DNA from: Pseudomonadota bacterium
Lineage (GTDB): Bacteria; Pseudomonadota; Alphaproteobacteria; Rhizobiales; Hyphomicrobiaceae
NCBI GenBank assembly: GCA_023412745.1
Contig: JAEZBZ010000198.1
Location: 1-7,625, forward strand
DNA: 7,625 bases
Direction of reading: 5' to 3'
The position numbers and the translations under genes were made by a program. Position 1 is the stretch's first letter. Every line of letters begins with the position of its first letter. The notes below the pieces were generated by a model. That model had not been told where the DNA came from. It searched no databases and saw only the letters and a list, made by a program, of their open reading frames with translations. This document shows positions 1 to 4,599 of this stretch, piece after piece.

Positions 1-992
1 GCCAGCGCCGCCCATTTCTTGATCGGATGGCGCAGCGCCAATGCTGGAACGAGCGCCAGGACAAAGCGTACCGATACGAACACCGCGCCCGCCATGATCA
101 CCATGTGCAGGCCTGAAATCGACAGGATGTGGATCAGGCCGGAATCACGGAAGGCGTCGTTCGTCGCCGCGCTGATGCCGCCGCGCTCGCCGGTCAGTAA
201 TGCGGTAGCGATGGCGCCGGTCTCTCCCGGCACGGCGGCGGCGATCCGTGCATCGATCGACTGGCGAAAACGGTTGATGGCCGCCACAGCTTGCAGCGAC
301 CAAGGTGCCGGGCCGGCATCGTCGAGCAGCTGCGGCCGCGTGAGAGAGTAGCCGACGGCTCCCATGGAGGAAAACCAAGCCGCGCGCGCGAAATCATAGC
401 CGCCGGGTGTCGTCGGTTTCGCAGGGGGCGCCAGCGTTGCGCGGATGCGGATGGCGTCGCCCGGCTGCAGTCCGGCCAGTGCCCGTGATCTCCTGATGCG
501 AACCCGACGCGGCTGTCGCTCGGCTGCGAGCCGCCCCAACTTGGTGACCCGAAGCGTCAGCCGCTGGCCGCTACCTGGTCGTGGTTCGACGTTTTCGACA
601 AAACCTTCAACCTCCACGCCGGATAGCGGACCTTCCAGAATGGGCGCCGCCACCCAATCGGAGCGCAACTTGGCCGCAAGAAACCCCAGGGACATGGCGA
701 GCACGCAGGCTGTCAGCATGATGGCAGCAATTCCGCGCCGCCAGACCATCGCCAGAGTAAGCGCGGCAGGGACCGGCATCGCGGAGGCCAGCAGTGGCGG
801 TTCGGTCGGCAACGCGAAATATATGAGGATCCCGCAACCAAACAGGACCGGAATCCAGAGAAACCAACGGTCCTGCTCGGCCAGCAGCGGCGCGGACAAC
901 AGGCGCGTCCATGCCGGCAGGCGAAAGCCCTCGGCTATGGCCAAGGCGCGCCTGCTGCCGGCATCATCGGTGCCTGCCGCGTCAATGCTCAC
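1..992 (-). CDS. comEC: ComEC/Rec2 family DNA-uptake channel, N-terminal part (runs off left edge)
   Basis: ComEC is the inner-membrane channel that carries single-stranded DNA into the cytoplasm during natural transformation. Only the first 330 codons are visible; the family usually exceeds 650-700 residues, so the rest lies beyond position 1. The chosen start is GTG at 992-990: an in-frame TAA lies nine codons upstream and an AAGG sits 5 bases before the GTG. Seen in the translation: a charged N-terminus, hydrophobic segments near residues 44-62 and 68-92, a soluble stretch (about 100-200) matching the DUF4131/OB-like region, then the start of the Competence domain with the family's S-I-S-G-L-H-M signature at residues 291-297, followed by a hydrophobic helix. 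It is divergent from gltX across 94 bp, a neighbourhood known in alphaproteobacteria, where lexA often lies on the far side of comEC. The reading frame is intact as far as visible. Whether the organism is competent cannot be judged; ComEC is kept in many species not known to transform. Confidence 0.9.
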   Translation of the reverse strand, partial: MSIDAAGTDDAGSRRALAIAEGFRLPAWTRLLSAPLLAEQDRWFLWIPVLFGCGILIYFALPTEPPLLASAMPVPAALTLAMVWRRGIAAIMLTACVLAMSLGFLAAKLRSDWVAAPILEGPLSGVEVEGFVENVEPRPGSGQRLTLRVTKLGRLAAERQPRRVRIRRSRALAGLQPGDAIRIRATLAPPAKPTTPGGYDFARAAWFSSMGAVGYSLTRPQLLDDAGPAPWSLQAVAAINRFRQSIDARIAAAVPGETGAIATALLTGERGGISAATNDAFRDSGLIHILSISGLHMVIMAGAVFVSVRFVLALVPALALRHPIKKWAAL

Positions 993-1086
993 GACAACCT
1001 TGAGCCCCCGCCCCGCTTACTCCCTCGGTGCGCATGTGCTAAACCGCGCGCAACATCATCGACAGGCCCGAGATAAACGCAAGACC

Positions 1087-2526
1087 ATGAGCACTGGCAC
1101 GACGAGCACTGGATCGAAAGTCGTCACGCGGTTTGCGCCGTCGCCGACCGGATTTCTGCATATTGGCGGGGCGCGCACCGCGCTGTTTAATTGGCTGTAT
1201 GCGAAGCATACCGGCGGCACCTTCCTGCTGCGCATCGAGGATACCGATCGCGAGCGCTCAACCAAGGAAGCCATCGACGCCATTCTGGATGGACTGAGCT
1301 GGCTCGGCCTGGAATGGGATGGCGAGCCAGTACTGCAGACCAGCCGTGTCGCCTCGCATCAGGCCGCGGTTGAAGAACTGCTGCGCCGGGGCAATGCATA
1401 TCGCTGCTATTGCACGCCCGCAGAACTTGAGGCGATGCGCGCCGAGGCAGAAGCCCAGGGCAAGCCGCCGGTTTATAACGGCATGTGGCGTGACCGCGAT
1501 CCGTCCGAAGCGCCCGCCGACGTGAAGCCCGCGATCCGCCTAAGAACGCCGCGCACCGGCGAGACCGTAATCGAGGATCGCGTGCAGGGTCGCGTCGTGT
1601 TCCAGAACGAGAATCTGGACGATCTGATCATCCTGCGCAGCGACGGCACCCCAACCTACAATCTCGCCGTGGTCGTCGATGACCACGACATGGGCGTGAC
1701 GCACGTCATTCGCGGTGTCGATCATCTCACCAATGCCGCCCGCCAGACGCAGATCTATCTTGGGCTCGGCTGGGACGTGCCGGAGTTTGCGCACGTGCCG
1801 CTGATCCATGGTCCCGACGGTGGCAAGCTGTCGAAGCGGCACGGCGCGCTCGGTGCGGAAGCCTATCGCGCCATGGGCTACCTGCCGGCCGCACTGCGCA
1901 ACTATCTGGTCCGCCTCGGCTGGAGCCACGGCAACGAGGAGATCATCCCGCTCGACAAGATGATCGAGTGGTTCGATCTGGACGCCATCGGCAAATCCGC
2001 CGCCCGTTTCGACTTCGCCAAGCTTGAGGATCTCAACGGCCATTACATTCGCCAAACGCCCGACGACGAGCTGATGCTGCACATCCAGCGGGCCCTGCCC
2101 GAAATGGAGAACGGCCCCACCCTGTTTGGCCAGTTCGCGGCGGTTGGATGGGACAAGCTGCTGGCCGCCCTGCCCGGCCTGAAACAGCGCGCCAAGACGC
2201 TGAAGGAACTCGTCGATGGCGCCGCTTTCCTGATTGCGGTTCGGCCGCTGGATCTCGACGATAAGGCCAAAAAGGTCCTAACTCCGGAAGCGCGCGCGTT
2301 GCTCGCGGGCATGCTGCCGCAACTGGAAACAGCCGACTGGACTGCTGCCGCGCTGGAATCGGAAGTGCGCGCCTTCGCGGAAGCCGGTGGCCACAAGCTT
2401 GGCGGCGTCGCCCAGCCGCTACGGGCCGCGCTGACGGGCCGCGCGGTGTCGCCGCCGGTGTTCGACGTGATGGCTGTGCTGGGCCGCGATGAGGCTCTGG
2501 CGCGTATTCGTGAGCAGGTCGCCTGA
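1087..2526 (+). CDS. gltX: Glutamyl-tRNA synthetase (class I)
   Basis: This cytoplasmic enzyme (479 aa) charges tRNA-Glu with glutamate using ATP; in bacteria lacking GlnRS it may also mischarge tRNA-Gln for GatCAB. The class I catalytic fold begins at about residue 12 with F-A-P-S-P-T-G and the HIGH-type motif H25-I-G-G28. The KMSKS-type motif is K247-L-S-K-R251, and the R-G-V-D-H-L motif lies shortly before it. A helical anticodon-binding region fills about residues 320-479. The length is normal for the family. C107 and C109 of the CYC motif are present, but the second zinc-ligand pair of E. coli GluRS (C125/H127) is replaced by W134 and D136, so no zinc site is expected. The frame stays open far upstream, but that stretch is antisense to comEC and nothing in it resembles GluRS. 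ATG 1087 fits the family N-terminus, although only a poor purine tract precedes it. No convincing promoter boxes are visible in the 94-bp divergent gap. Confidence 0.97.
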   Translation: MSTGTTSTGSKVVTRFAPSPTGFLHIGGARTALFNWLYAKHTGGTFLLRIEDTDRERSTKEAIDAILDGLSWLGLEWDGEPVLQTSRVASHQAAVEELLRRGNAYRCYCTPAELEAMRAEAEAQGKPPVYNGMWRDRDPSEAPADVKPAIRLRTPRTGETVIEDRVQGRVVFQNENLDDLIILRSDGTPTYNLAVVVDDHDMGVTHVIRGVDHLTNAARQTQIYLGLGWDVPEFAHVPLIHGPDGGKLSKRHGALGAEAYRAMGYLPAALRNYLVRLGWSHGNEEIIPLDKMIEWFDLDAIGKSAARFDFAKLEDLNGHYIRQTPDDELMLHIQRALPEMENGPTLFGQFAAVGWDKLLAALPGLKQRAKTLKELVDGAAFLIAVRPLDLDDKAKKVLTPEARALLAGMLPQLETADWTAAALESEVRAFAEAGGHKLGGVAQPLRAALTGRAVSPPVFDVMAVLGRDEALARIREQVA

Positions 2527-2550
2527 CCCTCTGGTAAACGGCGGAATTAT

Positions 2551-2571
2551 GGCCTGGGCTCTGCCCACGCC
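2551..2571 (+). terminator. Possible weak hairpin after gltX
   Basis: Twenty-four bases after the gltX stop is an inverted repeat: GGC, one C, TGGGC, loop TCT, GCCCA, one C, GCC. It forms an 8-bp stem interrupted by one C-C mismatch. No T run follows, so it is at best a weak or factor-assisted terminator, or a 3'-end stabilising hairpin. Read-through from gltX into gltA remains possible. Confidence 0.3.
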
Positions 2572-2669
2572 AGCTTGAACACCGCGAAGAAGCCTGTTCT
2601 GTCAGTCACTTTTGATGGCAGGCCGTCTTGTCGCAGGGGCGAATGTGTAATAAGGCAGGGCGCCACGGT

Positions 2670-2675
2670 TATAAT
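2670..2675 (+). promoter_or_regulatory. Candidate -10 box of the gltA promoter
   Basis: A perfect TATAAT lies 68 bp before the gltA start codon, inside a 217-bp intergenic stretch. The predicted transcription start is near 2682, giving a leader of about 60 nt. At the usual 17-18 bp spacing the -35 position reads GTAATA or TGTAAT, a poor match, so an activator may be needed or the site may be fortuitous. A TTGTCG at 2628-2633 is too far upstream to serve as its -35. Confidence 0.4.
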
Positions 2676-2693
2676 GCACCGCACAAGCGACAC

Positions 2694-2714
2694 GACCTGC
2701 CAGTCAGCCAGGTC
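2694..2714 (+). repeat. Inverted repeat in the gltA leader
   Basis: GACCTG (2694-2699) and CAGGTC (2709-2714) are perfect 6-bp inverted arms. Beyond one C-C mismatch they can pair one further base pair, leaving the five-base loop AGTCA. The dyad lies between the candidate -10 box and the gltA Shine-Dalgarno, so it could be an operator or an RNA hairpin in the leader. No regulator can be assigned. Confidence 0.4.
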
Positions 2715-2743
2715 CGAAGTCAATATGATCGAAAGGAATGCCG

Positions 2744-4069
2744 ATGAGCGTGCAGGACAGCGCGTCGGGCAAGGCCGACATCACCAAGGCCGTCACCCTT
2801 AACCAAAACGGTAAGCAGGTGAGCCTGCCAGTGCGATCCGGCACGATCGGTCCGGACGTCATCGACGTCGGCCGTCTCTACCGTGAAACCGATTGCTTCA
2901 CCTACGATCCCGGCTTCACGTCGACCGCGAACTGCTCATCGCGCATCACCTACATTGATGGCGACAAGGGTGTTCTGCTGTATCGCGGCTATCCGATCGA
3001 GCAGCTCGCTGAGCAATCCAGCTTCGTTGAGGTCTGCAATCTGCTGCTGCACGGCAACCTGCCGACCAAGTCGCAGCTTGAGACGTTCAACGATACGATC
3101 ACCCGCCACACCATGGTGCACGAGCAGATGAACCGGTTCTTCACCGGCTTCCGTCGCGATGCGAATCCGATGGCGATCATGGTCGGTACCGTCGGCGCGT
3201 TGTCGGCGTTCTATCACGACTCCACCGACATCAACGATCCGCAGCAGCGCATGATCGCGTCGCATCGCATGATCGCCAAGATGCCGACCATCGCCGCCAT
3301 GGCCTACAAGTATTCCATCGGCCAGCCGTTCATCTATCCGCGTAACGATCTGGATTACACGGCGAATTTCCTGCAGATGTGCTTCGCCGTGCCGTGCGAA
3401 CCCTATGTCGCCGATCCCGTTCTGGCCCGTGCGCTCGACAGGATTTTCATCCTGCACGCTGACCACGAGCAGAATGCGTCGACCTCGACCGTGCGTCTTG
3501 CCGGTTCGTCGGGCGCAAATCCGTTCGCCTGCATCGCGGCCGGCATCGCCTGCCTGTGGGGCCCGGCACATGGCGGCGCAAACGAAGCCGCGCTCAACAT
3601 GCTTCAGGAGATCGGCTCGGTCGATCGCATCCCCGAGTATATCGCTAAAGCCAAGGACAAAACGTCGGGCTTCCGCCTGATGGGCTTCGGCCATCGCGTG
3701 TACAAGAACTATGACCCGCGCGCGCGCGTCATGCAGAAGACGACACACGAAGTGCTCGACGCGCTCGGCCTGAAAAACGATCCGCTGCTCAAGGTGGCGC
3801 TGGAGCTGGAGCGCATTGCTCTGGAAGACGACTACTTCGTCGAGAAAAAGCTGTACCCGAACATCGACTTCTACTCGGGCATCACGCTGAAGGCACTCGG
3901 CTTCCCCACCTCGATGTTCACCGTGCTGTTCGCCGTCGCCCGTACCGTCGGCTGGATCGCGCAGTGGAAGGAAATGATCGAGGATCCGGAGCAGAAGATC
4001 GGCCGTCCGCGCCAGCTCTACATTGGCGCAACGCAGCGCGATTACACGCCAATCGACAGCCGCGGCTGA
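2744..4069 (+). CDS. gltA: Type II (hexameric) citrate synthase
   Basis: Citrate synthase (441 aa) condenses acetyl-CoA with oxaloacetate to citrate and CoA, the entry step of the TCA cycle, in the cytoplasm. The three catalytic residues are visible: H276 in the A-H-G-G-A-N-E motif, H317 in G-F-G-H-R-V-Y-K, and D375 in P-N-I-D-F-Y-S-G, corresponding to E. coli H264, H305 and D362. The N-terminal domain typical of the long Gram-negative type is present. C218 in P-C-E-P-Y aligns with E. coli C206, next to the NADH inhibition site, which suggests (but does not prove) allosteric NADH control. ATG 2744 is preferred over ATG 2738 because AAAGGA at 2732-2737 stands six bases before 2744 but directly abuts 2738. 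The gene lies 217 bp after gltX, with its own candidate -10 box and a terminator after the stop, so it is probably its own unit, possibly with read-through from gltX. No damaged or unusual region is seen. Confidence 0.97.
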   Translation: MSVQDSASGKADITKAVTLNQNGKQVSLPVRSGTIGPDVIDVGRLYRETDCFTYDPGFTSTANCSSRITYIDGDKGVLLYRGYPIEQLAEQSSFVEVCNLLLHGNLPTKSQLETFNDTITRHTMVHEQMNRFFTGFRRDANPMAIMVGTVGALSAFYHDSTDINDPQQRMIASHRMIAKMPTIAAMAYKYSIGQPFIYPRNDLDYTANFLQMCFAVPCEPYVADPVLARALDRIFILHADHEQNASTSTVRLAGSSGANPFACIAAGIACLWGPAHGGANEAALNMLQEIGSVDRIPEYIAKAKDKTSGFRLMGFGHRVYKNYDPRARVMQKTTHEVLDALGLKNDPLLKVALELERIALEDDYFVEKKLYPNIDFYSGITLKALGFPTSMFTVLFAVARTVGWIAQWKEMIEDPEQKIGRPRQLYIGATQRDYTPIDSRG

Positions 4070-4096
4070 TCGCGGCAACGATCGTTGGGAATTCAG

Positions 4097-4127
4097 GACC
4101 GGTTCGCCTCGCGCGGGCCGGTCTTTT
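4097..4127 (+). terminator. Intrinsic terminator of gltA
   Basis: GACCGG (4097-4102) pairs with CCGGTC (4118-4123). CGC and GCG within the 15-base interior can extend the stem, and TTTT follows directly at 4124-4127. It begins 28 bp after the gltA stop codon, a normal place for a rho-independent terminator, and separates gltA from gyrA. Confidence 0.75.
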
Positions 4128-4498
4128 CGTTGGCGGCCCGGCTGGAGCGGCACCAGGATACCCGTCGCATATCGTAGCCGCTTTCGAGACATCCAGCTGG
4201 CCCGCGACAGCCGCTCAGGCAGACCACTTGCCTCCGCCTCCCCAGCGGCCACGGCGAGGCCCTTTCCGGCCCTATTCGGCGCGCTGATGAGCTGAGACCT
4301 GCTGACGCGCTTGCGCCAAAAGCACCCGATCATCGGAGCTGTCGGGCCATGCTGTCCCGAAGCCCTATGAACGCTGTCCATAAGGCATTGTAATGCCGAG
4401 TAAAACGCCATGCGCCGGAAGCGGATCTGTCACCCGCCAGCGCCCTGCAGGCAAGCGCCACACTGGGGACAACTCAGCCCGCAAATAGCCCGAATACA
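4128..4498. other. Intergenic stretch between gltA terminator and gyrA promoter, no credible gene
   Basis: About 370 bp hold no reading frame with a plausible start signal or recognisable product on either strand, and no tRNA-like fold. The frames that are open here are continuations of out-of-frame or antisense shadows of gltA. Small features inside are the 14-bp dyad at 4384-4397, three copies of GCTGTC (4338, 4351, 4373), and a short GCGC-TT-GCGC dyad at 4307-4316. A small RNA or long upstream regulatory region for gyrA cannot be excluded. Confidence 0.6.
4384..4397. repeat. Perfect 14-bp dyad GGCATTGTAATGCC
   Basis: GGCATT and AATGCC are perfect inverted arms around a two-base centre. 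The small spacing is more like a dimeric protein-binding site than an RNA hairpin. It lies about 100 bp upstream of the gyrA -35 box. No regulator can be named. Confidence 0.45.
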
Positions 4499-4527
4499 TT
4501 GAGAAATTTACGGCACTTGGCTATATT
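4499..4527 (+). promoter_or_regulatory. gyrA promoter (sigma-70 type)
   Basis: TTGAGA at 4499-4504 and TATATT at 4522-4527 are separated by exactly 17 bp, each close to the housekeeping consensus. The surrounding 50 bp are clearly AT-rich against a GC-rich background. Transcription would start near 4533-4535, giving a gyrA leader of about 63 nt. This is the best promoter in the window. Confidence 0.7.
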
Positions 4528-4548
4528 TGAAAGCAATCAAATTCATTC

Positions 4549-4578
4549 AAAACGCACGCCGATACAGCGTGCGTTTTT
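4549..4578 (+). terminator. Terminator-like hairpin inside the gyrA leader
   Basis: AAAACGCACGC (4549-4559) and GCGTGCGTTTT (4567-4577) are perfect 11-bp arms around the 7-base loop CGATACA. The core is seven GC-rich pairs, and the T run 4574-4578 completes an intrinsic-terminator shape. It lies downstream of the predicted gyrA transcription start and ends 8 bases before the gyrA Shine-Dalgarno, so it should form in the gyrA transcript itself. It could act as an attenuator, a partial terminator, or a 5' stabilising structure; it could also stop transcripts coming from upstream. Confidence 0.6.
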
Positions 4579-4585
4579 CGCGTGT

Positions 4586-4599
4586 TGAGGTGCCCTTTG
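4586..4599 (+). promoter_or_regulatory. gyrA ribosome binding site deciding a TTG start
   Basis: TGAGG at 4586-4590 stands six bases before TTG 4597. The in-frame alternatives GTG 4582 and TTG 4585 overlap or precede this Shine-Dalgarno and have no purine tract of their own, so TTG 4597 is the start. Confidence 0.75.

Noticed and set aside
445..1086. Open frame extending gltX upstream by 214 codons
   Set aside because: It is antisense to comEC, has low-complexity S/R/A-rich composition and no GluRS similarity. The conserved enzyme begins just after ATG 1087.
1540..2082. Minus-strand open frame of 180 codons opposite gltX
   Set aside because: It is an antisense shadow of a conserved synthetase, with no independent support.
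2628..2656. Second possible gltA promoter using TTGTCG at 2628-2633
   Set aside because: At 15-18 bp spacing the -10 position has no good match; TAATAA is only 14 bp away.
2738..2743. Alternative gltA start at ATG 2738
   Set aside because: The Shine-Dalgarno AAAGGA directly abuts this ATG with no spacer, whereas ATG 2744 has the right six-base spacing.
2575..2802. Small plus-strand open frame (75 codons) in the gltX-gltA gap
   Set aside because: It starts with TTG without a ribosome binding site, spans the candidate gltA promoter and leader, and overlaps the gltA start out of frame.
4373..4385. Possible DnaA box near CTGTCCATAAG
   Set aside because: It has two mismatches to the 9-bp consensus and no cluster of boxes, so there is no reason to call an origin.
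2936..4411. Long minus-strand open frame (491 codons) opposite gltA
   Set aside because: It is a codon-structure shadow of a GC-rich gene. It has no Shine-Dalgarno before its ATG at 4411, no recognisable domain, and an atypical H/R/D-rich composition.
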